Of a stretch of 45,730 nucleotides of DNA, positions 6,424-14,704 are shown in pieces. Source of the stretch: Bacteroidales bacterium UBA4347 (GTDB lineage: Bacteria; Bacteroidota; Bacteroidia; Bacteroidales; P3); assembly GCA_002394185.1 (NCBI GenBank), contig DGTB01000085.1:1-45730 (forward strand), in the 5' to 3' direction. Position numbers and translations under genes: made by a program. The first letter of the stretch is position 1; the number at the start of each line of letters is the position of its first letter. Under the pieces are notes generated by a model. It was not told where the DNA came from. It was given only the letters and a program-made list of their open reading frames with translations, and did not search any database.

Positions 6424-8484
6424 TCAGCCGACACTGCACCCGGGGGTGACGATGTCGCTGGGGGTGAGGAGCACCAGGCGGCCGTCCTTGTCCTCGGCGC
6501 TGAGAATCATGCCCTGGCTTTCGACGCCTTTGAGTTTGCGCGGAGGGAAGTTGGCGATGAAGCACACCTGCTTGCCAACCAGTTTCTCGGGCTCGGGGTA
6601 GAACTTGGCGATGCCGCTGACGATGGTGCGTGTGCCCATGCCGTCCTCGAGCTTGAACTGGAGGAGTTTGTCGGCCTTGGGTACCTTGGTACACTCGAGG
6701 ATGGTGCCTACGCGGATGTCCATGCGGCCGAAGTCGTCGATGGTGACGGCTGACTTGACCTCGGCGGGTTTCCATGCGTTGAGCTCGTTTTGGGCCTTGG
6801 TGGCTTGCAACTTATCGACTTGAGCCTGGATGGTCTCGTCGCCGATTTGCTCGAAGAGCAGCTCGGGCTGGTCAATCTGGTGGCCTTCCTGCAGCAGGTC
6901 GGCACGTCCGGCATCCTTCCATCCCATGGCGGGGAGGTTCATGATGCGGTGCATCTTGTCGGCCGTGAAGGGCAGGAAGGGGGCGCAGAGGATGGCCAGG
7001 TTGGCGCAGATTTGCAGCGAGAGGTTCATCACCGTGGCGGTGAGCTCGGGGTCGGTCTTGACGAGCTTCCACGGCTCGCGGTCGGTGAGGTACTTATTGC
7101 CCAGGCGTGCCAAGTTCATCATTTCGGCGAGGGCCTCGCGGAAGCGGTAGGTCTCGATGCTGCGGCCGATGCGCTCGGGGAAGGTAGCAAGTTCTTTGAC
7201 CACCTCTTCTTCCTGGGCCGACAATTTGCCCATGGCAGGCACCTTGCCGCCGTAGAACTTGTGTGTCAGCACGAGGGTGCGGTTGACGAAGTTGCCGAGG
7301 ATGGCCACCAACTCGGAGTTGTTCTTAAGCTGGAAGTCCTTCCAGGTGAAGTCGTTGTCCTTGGTCTCCGGGGCGTTGGAGCAGAGGGTGTAGCGGAGCA
7401 CGTCCTGCTTGCCGGGGAAGTCCTTCAGGTACTCGTGCAGCCAGACGGCCCAGTTGCGTGAGGTGCTGATTTTGTCGCCCTCGAGGTTGAGGAACTCGTT
7501 GGCGGGCACGTTGGCGGGCAGGATGTAGGATCCGTCGGCGTGGAGCATGGAGGGGAAGATGATGCAATGGAAGACGATGTTGTCCTTGCCGATGAAATGC
7601 ACCAGCTTGGTGTCCTTGTCTTTCCACCATTTCTCCCAGTCGTCGCCCTTGAGCTGCTTGGTGAAGGAGATGTAGCCGATGGGGGCGTCGAACCATACGT
7701 AGAGCACCTTGCCATCGGCACCCTCGACGGGCACCTTGACGCCCCAGTCGAGGTCGCGCGTGACGGCGCGGGGCTGCAATCCGGCGTCGATCCACGACTT
7801 GCATTGGCCGTAGACGTTGGTCTTCCAGTCGCCCTTATGGCCTTCGAGTATCCACTCGCGCAGCCAGGGTTCGTCCTGGTCCAGGGGGAGGAACCAATGC
7901 TTGGTGTCCTTCAGCACGGGTTTGGAGCCGCTGAGGGCGCTCTTGGGGTTGATGAGGTCGGTGGCGTTGAGGCTGGTGCCGCAGGCTTCGCACTGGTCGC
8001 CGTAGGCGTGCTCGTTGCCGCAATGGGGGCAGGTGCCGGTAATGTAGCGGTCGGCCAGGAACTGCTGGGCCTCTTCGTCGTAGTATTGCTTGGACACCTT
8101 CTCGACGAACTTGCCCTCTTCGTAGAGTTTCTTGAAGTAGGCGGCGGCGGTCTCGTGGTGCTCCTTGCTGGAGGTGCGGCTGTAGATGTCGAACGAGATG
8201 CCCAGTTCGGCGAAGCTGTCTTTGATAATCTTGTGGTAGCGGTCGACGATGTCCTGCGGCGTGACGCCCTCCTTGCGGGCCTTGATGGTGATGGGCACGC
8301 CGTGCTCGTCACTGCCGCCGATGAACATCACATCCTCGCCCTGGGCGCGGAGGTAGCGCACATAGACGTCGGCGGGCACGTAGACGCCGGCCAGGTGGCC
8401 GATGTGCACGGGACCGTTTGCGTAGGGCAGCGCCGAGGTAACGGTGTAGCGGCGGTATTGTTTGTCTTTGTCTGTGTAAACCAT
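6424..8484 (-). CDS. metG: Methionyl-tRNA synthetase
   Basis: 686 residues. The class I HIGH motif appears as PYANGPVHIGHL near residue 20; the zinc knuckle is CPHCGNEHAYGDQCEACG at about residues 147-164; the KMSKS counterpart reads DKISTSRNW near 345. A C-terminal EMAP-II/Arc1p-like tRNA-binding domain (DDFGRMDIRVGTILE to the end, about 110 residues) is fused, as in other long bacterial MetG proteins. It charges initiator and elongator tRNA-Met in the cytoplasm. It has its own terminator; upstream lies a short-period repeat and then the DUF5606 gene. Confidence 0.97.
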   Translation of the reverse strand: MVYTDKDKQYRRYTVTSALPYANGPVHIGHLAGVYVPADVYVRYLRAQGEDVMFIGGSDEHGVPITIKARKEGVTPQDIVDRYHKIIKDSFAELGISFDIYSRTSSKEHHETAAAYFKKLYEEGKFVEKVSKQYYDEEAQQFLADRYITGTCPHCGNEHAYGDQCEACGTSLNATDLINPKSALSGSKPVLKDTKHWFLPLDQDEPWLREWILEGHKGDWKTNVYGQCKSWIDAGLQPRAVTRDLDWGVKVPVEGADGKVLYVWFDAPIGYISFTKQLKGDDWEKWWKDKDTKLVHFIGKDNIVFHCIIFPSMLHADGSYILPANVPANEFLNLEGDKISTSRNWAVWLHEYLKDFPGKQDVLRYTLCSNAPETKDNDFTWKDFQLKNNSELVAILGNFVNRTLVLTHKFYGGKVPAMGKLSAQEEEVVKELATFPERIGRSIETYRFREALAEMMNLARLGNKYLTDREPWKLVKTDPELTATVMNLSLQICANLAILCAPFLPFTADKMHRIMNLPAMGWKDAGRADLLQEGHQIDQPELLFEQIGDETIQAQVDKLQATKAQNELNAWKPAEVKSAVTIDDFGRMDIRVGTILECTKVPKADKLLQFKLEDGMGTRTIVSGIAKFYPEPEKLVGKQVCFIANFPPRKLKGVESQGMILSAEDKDGRLVLLTPSDIVTPGCSVG

Positions 8485-8493
8485 TCTGATTGT

Positions 8494-8569
8494 GTTAATG
8501 TGTTAATTCGTTAATGTGTTAGTGGCTTGCGCAAGCATCACTCACGCATTTACACATTTACGCATTCTC
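8494..8569. repeat. Two opposed octamer arrays around a palindrome
   Basis: Units of 8 bp (GTTAATGT, GTTAATTC, GTTAATGT, GTTAGTGG) fill 8494-8525, and GCATTTAC-type octamers fill 8546-8569. Between them is the perfect palindrome GCTTGCGCAAGC (8525-8536). The right array is an imperfect reverse complement of the left, so the whole can fold as a long hairpin. It spans the spacer between metG and the DUF5606 gene and runs into the last codons of the latter. Confidence 0.85.
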
Positions 8570-8977
8570 CTCTTTCTTCTCTTCCTCGTCGAGGGTTATT
8601 TTCCCGGCGTTGAGAAGGATGTTGTACCAAGCGAAGAGCTTCTTGGCGTCGGAGGCGTGGACGCGGTCGCGGTCGTAGTCGGGCAGCACGGCCTCGAGGA
8701 GGGCGAAGAGCTCCTTGCCGTCGGCCTTCTTGGGGTCGAAAGCGGTGGCCTTGCCGTCGAGGTGCTTGAAGATGGCCTGCATGACGTCCTCCAGGGGGCG
8801 CTCATCGGTGTCGGTGAAAATACGGATCTCGCCCAGCGAGCTGATGCGGTCGTTCTTGAAGACGGGGTACTTCTGACCCGTGACGAGGTTTTTAACGATG
8901 GCACCGCCTTTGGTCTGCGACACCAGTTCGCTCAGGTCCGGCTTGCCGGAAATCACTAAGATGCTTGTCAAATCCAT
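8558..8977 (-). CDS. DUF5606 family protein
   Basis: 139 residues. It opens with LTSILVISGKPDLSELVSQTKGG, has VFKNDRISSLGEIRIFTD in the middle and an acidic/lysine C-tail (LDEEEKKEENA). This pattern is the DUF5606 domain as I know it from Bacteroidota. The function of the family is not established; no signal peptide or membrane segment is seen, so it should be cytosolic. The last codons lie in the right arm of an octamer repeat. It is upstream of metG on the same strand. Confidence 0.75.
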   Translation of the reverse strand: MDLTSILVISGKPDLSELVSQTKGGAIVKNLVTGQKYPVFKNDRISSLGEIRIFTDTDERPLEDVMQAIFKHLDGKATAFDPKKADGKELFALLEAVLPDYDRDRVHASDAKKLFAWYNILLNAGKITLDEEEKKEENA

Positions 8978-9049
8978 TCTAGTATCTTTTATTTAGTTTG
9001 TTTGTCCCCCAAAAACGCGCTTTTGCGATTAATATTTTTCAGGGGGTTG

Positions 9050-9889
9050 TTAAATCTTCTTAATATGGTATTGGCGGAGGCCCTCGATGGGGTCGGCCAA
9101 CACCCCTTTGATTTCAAGGCCATGGTTCTTGGCGACAGGCTCAATGAGTGTTTTGATGCGCGCAGCAAACCCTCCAACAAGATAGAGCACCATGCAATGG
9201 GAAATCTTTAACAGATGATCCAACTGATAGTTATACCACTCTTCAAGACTGAAAAGAATCTCCGACGAGCAGTAGTCATCGTTAATATGTTCTACAGCAA
9301 ACCTCGCCAGCGACGCCAGGAACCGGTTGGCGTTGGGCTGATGGTAGACAGCGTCAAGAAATTCCTCCCTCGTCATTGGATAAGCATCATGGAATCTGGA
9401 AGATATATTCCTTGGCATACACCCCGAAAGGTAGTCTTGCAGCAGGCGACGACCTACATGGTTGGCCGACCCCTCATCGCCCAGAATGTATCCCGTGCTG
9501 GGCGCCTGATAGGCAATCTGGCGGCCGTCATAGTAGCAGGCGTTGCTGCCCGTGCCGAGGATGCCCACCAGGGCAGGCTGGTCGCCAGCGGTAGCACGGC
9601 AGGCGGCGAGCATGTCGGTCTCGACGTGTATATCGCTTGTTCCAAAGGCTTTAGTGAGCCATGCAGCCACCTTCCTGCGCTGGGCAGGAAGGCCGCAGCC
9701 GGCACCGTAGAAGTGAATTGAAAATTGAAAATTGAGAATTGGAAGTTGCTGGCGCACGGCGGCACAGGCGGCCATGAACTGCTCCTCGCTGGTGAAGTGG
9801 GGGTTCAAACCCTCGGTAACTATCATGTTGCCAGACTCCACCTCCATCCACGTGGTCTTGGTGCTACCGCTGTCGGCTATCAAGATCAT
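9050..9889 (-). CDS. BadF/BcrA-type ATPase, N-acetylglucosamine kinase-like
   Basis: 279 residues from the ATG at 9889. The sugar-kinase/ASKHA fold is shown by ILIADSGSTKTTW (phosphate-1), GILGTGSNACYYDG (phosphate-2) and YLVGGFAARI (adenosine motif). Family members phosphorylate N-acetylglucosamine or related amino sugars; the substrate here is inferred. The start overlaps the pyrD stop by four bases (ATGA), so it is the third gene of a pyrK-pyrD-kinase operon. Odd: just before the conserved HFYGAGCG the sequence reads LPILNFQFSI, encoded by a 7-bp tandem array (9715-9742), an apparent in-frame repeat insertion. Confidence 0.85.
   Translation of the reverse strand: MILIADSGSTKTTWMEVESGNMIVTEGLNPHFTSEEQFMAACAAVRQQLPILNFQFSIHFYGAGCGLPAQRRKVAAWLTKAFGTSDIHVETDMLAACRATAGDQPALVGILGTGSNACYYDGRQIAYQAPSTGYILGDEGSANHVGRRLLQDYLSGCMPRNISSRFHDAYPMTREEFLDAVYHQPNANRFLASLARFAVEHINDDYCSSEILFSLEEWYNYQLDHLLKISHCMVLYLVGGFAARIKTLIEPVAKNHGLEIKGVLADPIEGLRQYHIKKI
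9715..9742. repeat. Heptamer array inside the kinase gene
   Basis: Four 7-bp units (GAATTGA, AAATTGA, AAATTGA, GAATTGG) inside the coding sequence. On the coding strand they give NFQFSI. The same unit family recurs at 35661-35688. Confidence 0.9.
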
Positions 9890-10785
9890 ATGATGCCAAT
9901 AATCTCGTTGATATCGTTGATTCCATGGTTCTTGCACCAAGCCTCCATGCCGTCGATAATCTTGACGGTGACGGCGGGGTCGATGAAGTTGGCGGTGCCC
10001 ACCTCGACGGCCGTGGCGCCGGCCATAAGGAACTCGATGGCGTCCTCGGCGGTGCAGATACCACCCAGGCCCACCACGGGAATCTTCACGGCATGAGCCA
10101 CTTGCCACACCATACGCACGGCCACGGGCTTTACGGCGGGGCCGCTCAGGCCGCCCGTGATGTTGGCCATGCAGGGGCGACGGCGCTCGATGTCGATGGC
10201 CATGCCCAGCAGGGTGTTGATGAGACTCACGCTGTCGGCACCCGCGCCCTCGACGGCTTTGGCTATCTCGGCGATGTTGGTGACATTGGGCGAAAGCTTT
10301 ACTATCAGCGTCTTATGGTACACCTTGCGTACTGCCTCCACCACCTCGGCCGCCATCTCCGGCTGGGTGCCGAAGCCCATGCCGCCGTGCTTGACGTTGG
10401 GACACGAGATGTTCAGTTCGATGGCGGGAATCTTCTCCAGCGCGTCGATCTGCTCGGCCACGGAGCAGTATTCCTCGATGGAGGAGCCGCTGACGTTGAC
10501 GATGATATTGGTGTCTAAATGCTTGATTCTATGATATACTTCGGAGCAGAACTTCTCCACGCCGCCGTTCTGCAGGCCAACGCTGTTGAGCATACCCGAG
10601 GGGGTCTCCACCATGCGGGGATAGGGGTTGCCCTCGCGATGGGTGCCCGTGGTGCCTTTCACCACGAAGCCTCCCAGGCGGTTGAGGTCGATGAAGTCGG
10701 CGAACTCCTCGCCGTAGCCGAAGGTGCCGCTGGCGGTCATCACCGGGTTCTTCAGCTTGAGATTGTGTATCTTGACGTTTAACAT
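9886..10785 (-). CDS. pyrD: Dihydroorotate dehydrogenase, class 1B catalytic subunit
   Basis: 299 residues from the ATG at 10785 (MLNVKIHNLKLKNPV, the usual family start); another ATG three codons earlier is possible. Visible are MTASGTFGYGEEF, ELNISCPNVKHGG with the class 1 active-site Cys, and the FMN-phosphate region GLGGICTAEDAIEF with GATAVEVGTA. It oxidises dihydroorotate to orotate in pyrimidine synthesis and, being class 1B, passes electrons through PyrK to NAD. It overlaps the pyrK stop by 7 bases and the next gene by 4, a tightly coupled operon. Confidence 0.95.
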   Translation of the reverse strand: MLNVKIHNLKLKNPVMTASGTFGYGEEFADFIDLNRLGGFVVKGTTGTHREGNPYPRMVETPSGMLNSVGLQNGGVEKFCSEVYHRIKHLDTNIIVNVSGSSIEEYCSVAEQIDALEKIPAIELNISCPNVKHGGMGFGTQPEMAAEVVEAVRKVYHKTLIVKLSPNVTNIAEIAKAVEGAGADSVSLINTLLGMAIDIERRRPCMANITGGLSGPAVKPVAVRMVWQVAHAVKIPVVGLGGICTAEDAIEFLMAGATAVEVGTANFIDPAVTVKIIDGMEAWCKNHGINDINEIIGII

Positions 10786-11555
10786 TGGTACCATTTTTTC
10801 ATTGTGGAAATATCAAACACCGGACCGTCCTTGCAGACGCAGCGGTGCCCCTGGTCGGTGTCGGTCACGCAGCAGAGGCAGGCGCCGACGCCGCAGGCCA
10901 TCATGTTCTCCAGGCTCACCTCGCATCGCAGACCCCGCTCGGCGGCGCTGCGGGCCACGGCCTTCATCATCGGCGTGGGACCGCAGGTGTAGACCATGTC
11001 ATAGCTTTCGGCAAAGGCAGGATGCTGGGTAACAAGGCCTTTGTGGCCCAGCGAACCGTCGTCGGTGGCGATGCAGAGGCGACCGAAGGGTTCGAAAGCA
11101 TCGCGCACGGGAATAAGGTTCTCGTTGCGGCCACCGAGGATGATGGTGCAGTCCACACCCCTTGCTTTCAACACCTTGGCGAGGTGGAGCAACGGGGCTG
11201 TGCCGGCGCCGCCACCCACAAGGACAGCACGGCTGCCGGCGGCGAGGCCGGTGCTGAAACCATGACCCAGGGGGTAGACCACATTGAGGCTCTCACCCTC
11301 CTTCAGTTGGGCCAGACGACGGGTGCCGTTGCCGACAATCTGCACCAGAAGAGTCATCGTACCAGTCTTTTCGTCCACATCGTGTACCGAAATGGGGCGG
11401 CGCAGCATCACCTTGGGCTCTCCCTCCACCTGCACTTCCACAAACTGGCCGGGCGCCACAGGCTGCATGGTGCCGCCATGCCCCAGCACAAGCATGAAAT
11501 AACTCTCGCCCAGCTGGCGCCGATGAAGAATCTTGAAATCGTGTATCTCTTTCAT
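10779..11555 (-). CDS. pyrK: Dihydroorotate dehydrogenase electron-transfer subunit
   Basis: 258 residues from the ATG at 11555. The N-terminal FAD-binding beta barrel contains MLRRPISVHDVD; the NAD-binding part has LVGGGAGTAPLLHLA and YTCGPTPMMKAV. The [2Fe-2S] ligands are in CGVGACLCC and the following RCVCKDGPVF. It carries electrons from PyrD's FMN via FAD and the cluster to NAD. First gene of the pyrK-pyrD-kinase cluster; the upstream promoter is not clear. Confidence 0.95.
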   Translation of the reverse strand: MKEIHDFKILHRRQLGESYFMLVLGHGGTMQPVAPGQFVEVQVEGEPKVMLRRPISVHDVDEKTGTMTLLVQIVGNGTRRLAQLKEGESLNVVYPLGHGFSTGLAAGSRAVLVGGGAGTAPLLHLAKVLKARGVDCTIILGGRNENLIPVRDAFEPFGRLCIATDDGSLGHKGLVTQHPAFAESYDMVYTCGPTPMMKAVARSAAERGLRCEVSLENMMACGVGACLCCVTDTDQGHRCVCKDGPVFDISTMKKWYQC

Positions 11556-11866
11556 CAAAATAAACTGTTTTTCCTATTGATAACGCTCCCCGGCAAAAAA
11601 TATTGTGGCGCTGGATTTTTTTAGGGACGATTTGACACTTTCACCTTTCCCACGGCCTTTCATCCCCCGTTTTTCGCCCTATCATCTCCTACGATGGTAG
11701 GAGTTGGTAAGGAGTTGATAAGGACTTGGTAAGGGGTTGGTAAGGGGATAATACTTCGGATGGCATTGAAAAGCAGTTACTTATCGCCGAAAGGACGCAA
11801 ATCTGCCCCGTCAGCGGAAGGAAATATGACAAAAAGGCGGTTTTTTCCCGCTTCCCCAGACGTGGT
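11556..11866. other. Intergenic region holding a hairpin-plus-array repeat
   Basis: This 311-base spacer between lptF (3' end) and pyrK (5' end) has no convincing open frame. Its only structure is the repeat at 11686-11747 and a T-rich stretch near pyrK. Confidence 0.6.
11686..11747. repeat. Hairpin plus 11-bp tandem array, copy 1
   Basis: CTCCTAC-GATG-GTAGGAG (11686-11703) forms a seven-bp hairpin whose right arm runs into four 11-bp units of the GAGTTGGTAAG type (11701-11744). The same hairpin and unit occur in the opposite orientation at 19764-19825. Confidence 0.9.
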
Positions 11867-13285
11867 TCACGTGCGGCGACGGAACAGGCGGCGGAAGAAT
11901 TTGCGCCACGAGGAACCGTCGAAGAAGGAAGAGTCTGTGGTGGCCTGGAGCGTCAGCACGATACCTATTGGCAGCATGACGAGCGACGAAATCCACATGC
12001 CTTCGGGGCCGATGGCGGACTCTCGGACGGCCTTCTCGGCTATCATGCCCACCACATAGTAGAGCACAAAGAAGCCCACCGACGCCACCAACGGCAGTCC
12101 CAAGCCTCCCTTGCGGACGATGGATCCGAAGGGGGCCCCGATGAGGAAAAGCAGCAGGCAGGCGATGGAGAGGGTGAACTTGCGGTGCCACTCGATGTAG
12201 TGGCGGTTGATGTATTCGCGGTCGCTTTCCACCATATCGGTATACAATTTGGCATCCTGCTGAGCACTGACGACGGCATTACGGGCATGCAGACGAGCCA
12301 TGCGACGCTCCTTGCCAGGTAGGCTATAGAGAAGGCTGTCGACAGACACTGTCTTGGCAGCATGCTGGACGGTATCAATGGTCTTGTACTGAGCCCAAGC
12401 ACGAAGGTTGCTGAGCATGTTAGTGTGGTACTGACCGATGCGTTCGCCAAGAGACTTCTCCAGTCCGACAATGGAAGTGTCCAACTGATTGATATTCATC
12501 ATTTGATAGCTGCCTTTGAAGTTCTCCTCCACACTCTTGTTGAAGGCAAAAGAGGAGATGTCGAAATTGAGCGACTGCTGGCGGAAGCCAATGGAGGTCA
12601 GCGGGCGGGTACGGAAGTTTTCTCCCGAAGTTTCCTCGGAATAGGAATAGCCATCATAGAGGGTAAACTTGAGGTACATGTTGTCGGGCGAAGGCTCCAT
12701 GATACCCCGTTTGGCGACAATAACGGTGGTTTCGGACATGCCGCGGGTGTGGTCATAGATAATGACATCTTGAAGTGTGCGTCCGTCATGACCTTTGGAG
12801 CCCACACGGATGACATAGCCTTCGAACTCCTTATAGTACTCGCCCGGACGGATATTGACAGCGGGCTTCTTGCGTGTGATGTCATAGAGCGTCATGCGGT
12901 ATTTGAGCATGGCGGTGGGCATGACATTGTTGGCGAAATAGAAGGCCATACCTGTAAGCAACAGTACCACAGCGGCCATAGGCATCATGGCGCGGCGCAC
13001 CGAAATGCCGCCAGCTTTCATGGCCACAAGCTCGTACTTCTCGCCGAAATTGCCCATGGTCATGATGGAGGCGAAGAGCACAGCAATAGGCAGTGCCATG
13101 GGGACAAAGGTAGCAGAAGCGTACATCAGCAGTTCGGCGATGACGCTGAACTCGAGTCCCTTGCCCACAAGATCGTCCACATACTTCCACACAAACTGCA
13201 TCAGCAGCACCAACACCGAGAGGGTGAAGGTGAGCACCAGAGGTCCAATGAAGGAGCGGAGTATAAGACGGTCTATTTTTTTCAT
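11867..13285 (-). CDS. LptF/LptG family permease (YjgP/YjgQ)
   Basis: 472 residues from the ATG at 13285. Three membrane helices lie in the first 130 residues, then a large periplasmic domain (about 140-370), then three C-terminal helices, the layout of LptF/LptG. Motifs include ILRSFIGPLVLTF near the start and the ELVAMKAGGIS coupling region. Known role: half of the inner-membrane ABC exporter that extracts LPS/LOS for transport to the outer membrane. It is the last gene of a run M23 peptidase-dxr-rseP-lptF with gaps of nine bases or fewer after dxr. Confidence 0.9.
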   Translation of the reverse strand: MKKIDRLILRSFIGPLVLTFTLSVLVLLMQFVWKYVDDLVGKGLEFSVIAELLMYASATFVPMALPIAVLFASIMTMGNFGEKYELVAMKAGGISVRRAMMPMAAVVLLLTGMAFYFANNVMPTAMLKYRMTLYDITRKKPAVNIRPGEYYKEFEGYVIRVGSKGHDGRTLQDVIIYDHTRGMSETTVIVAKRGIMEPSPDNMYLKFTLYDGYSYSEETSGENFRTRPLTSIGFRQQSLNFDISSFAFNKSVEENFKGSYQMMNINQLDTSIVGLEKSLGERIGQYHTNMLSNLRAWAQYKTIDTVQHAAKTVSVDSLLYSLPGKERRMARLHARNAVVSAQQDAKLYTDMVESDREYINRHYIEWHRKFTLSIACLLLFLIGAPFGSIVRKGGLGLPLVASVGFFVLYYVVGMIAEKAVRESAIGPEGMWISSLVMLPIGIVLTLQATTDSSFFDGSSWRKFFRRLFRRRT

Positions 13286-13294
13286 TGCCAAAGG

Positions 13295-14704
13295 TTAAAA
13301 TTTACCACTCAGCCACCGCCAGATGTCGTTGCCATTGGCAAAAATCATCAGCGCCAACAGCAGGAACATGCCGATGCTTTGGGCGTAAGAGAGGAAGTTG
13401 TCCGAGGGCTTGCGGCGCGTGATGATCTCCCACAGGGTGAAGAGAATATGTCCACCATCAAGTCCCGGAATAGGAATAACGTTCATGAAAGCCAGGATGA
13501 GGGCCAGGAGGGCCGTGAGGGTCCAGAAAGCCTGCCAGTCCCACTGGTCAGGGAAGAGGTCGGCCATGGCACCGAAGCCACCCAGATTCTGTGCTCCGCC
13601 GGGAGCAAAGAGCATCTTGAGGCCAGAGACATAGGTAACCAGCTGGTTCCATCCGTGGACAATGCCTGCCGGGATGGCCTCGAAGAGGTTGTAGTCGGTA
13701 TGGACAAGGAGCTTGGAGGAGAAAAGCTTGGACAGATCGTTCTCGCACTGCACGCCGAGTTTGCCCTTGCTGTTGACGGTGACAGGCAATGAGTCGAGCT
13801 GTCCCTGGCGGTAGAATCCCACCATCACCGTCTGGTCGGCCTTCTCGGCCAGGTAGGGGGTGATGTCCTGGAAGATGTGCATCGGCTGCCCGTCGAGGCT
13901 CACCACGCTGTCGCCAGCCATCATGCCGGCTTTCTCGGCAGGCGAACCCGAGACGAAGGACTTGACGACAAAGGGGGTGCGGAGAGTCATGAGCTGCTTG
14001 ACACGCTCCTGATTGACGCGCTCCGCCAGGTGGCCACTGAGGTTGAGGGTGACGGTAGAATCACCACGACGAACCGTGACCTGGCGAGCATCGCCCAAAA
14101 GGAGCATCTTGTTGGCCTCCGTGTAGTCGTCCACCACCGAGTCATCGATGGAGCATATAACGTCGCCGTTCTGGAAGCCCTCGTCGAGCATTACCTCGGC
14201 ATACTGGAAACCGTGGGTGGCGTTGTGCATCGGCAACTCGTCTTTGCCCCAGTGGGCGAAGATGATACCGTAGAGCAGCATGGCAGTGACGAAGTTGACC
14301 AACACACCGCCCGATATGATGCAGAGGCGCTGCCAGGCAGGTTTGGTACGGTACTCCCAGGGCTGGGGTTCGGCCGCAAGGTCTTCCTTGTCCTTAGTTT
14401 CGTCAATCATGCCCGCAATGTCGCAGTAGCCTCCGAGGGGTATCCATCCCAGGCCCCAGAGGGTGTTGTCCTGGTCCTCGGGACGCAAGTTCTTCTCGTC
14501 CCAGCTGTCGGGCGTGGTGGCGTTGAACCACAGGAAGTGCCATTTGCCATCGAACTTCTTGGCTTTGAGGATGGAGAACTTCCAATTAAAAAAGATATAG
14601 TACCTACGCACACGCGTATGGAACAGTTTAGCGAAAGCCAGATGTCCCAGTTCGTGGGTGGCCACGAGGATGGAGAGACTGAGGATAAGGGCTATCCAAT
14701 TCAT
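13295..14704 (-). CDS. rseP: RseP-type site-2 intramembrane metalloprotease
   Basis: 469 residues. The zinc site HELGH is in the first helix (about residues 17-21) and the second conserved block is NVIPIPGLDGGHI near the C-terminus. Two PDZ-like regions lie between (around AGMMAGDSVVSLDGQP, preceded by a weaker one at NGDVICSIDDS). Such proteases cleave membrane-bound regulators such as anti-sigma factors and remnant signal peptides. The start overlaps the dxr stop by four bases (ATGA). The dxr-rseP pairing is a common genome arrangement. Confidence 0.93.
   Translation of the reverse strand: MNWIALILSLSILVATHELGHLAFAKLFHTRVRRYYIFFNWKFSILKAKKFDGKWHFLWFNATTPDSWDEKNLRPEDQDNTLWGLGWIPLGGYCDIAGMIDETKDKEDLAAEPQPWEYRTKPAWQRLCIISGGVLVNFVTAMLLYGIIFAHWGKDELPMHNATHGFQYAEVMLDEGFQNGDVICSIDDSVVDDYTEANKMLLLGDARQVTVRRGDSTVTLNLSGHLAERVNQERVKQLMTLRTPFVVKSFVSGSPAEKAGMMAGDSVVSLDGQPMHIFQDITPYLAEKADQTVMVGFYRQGQLDSLPVTVNSKGKLGVQCENDLSKLFSSKLLVHTDYNLFEAIPAGIVHGWNQLVTYVSGLKMLFAPGGAQNLGGFGAMADLFPDQWDWQAFWTLTALLALILAFMNVIPIPGLDGGHILFTLWEIITRRKPSDNFLSYAQSIGMFLLLALMIFANGNDIWRWLSGKF

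Noticed and set aside
7540..8514. A 324-codon open frame antisense to metG
   Set aside because: All metG motifs are on the minus strand; the plus frame is low in complexity and has no motif.
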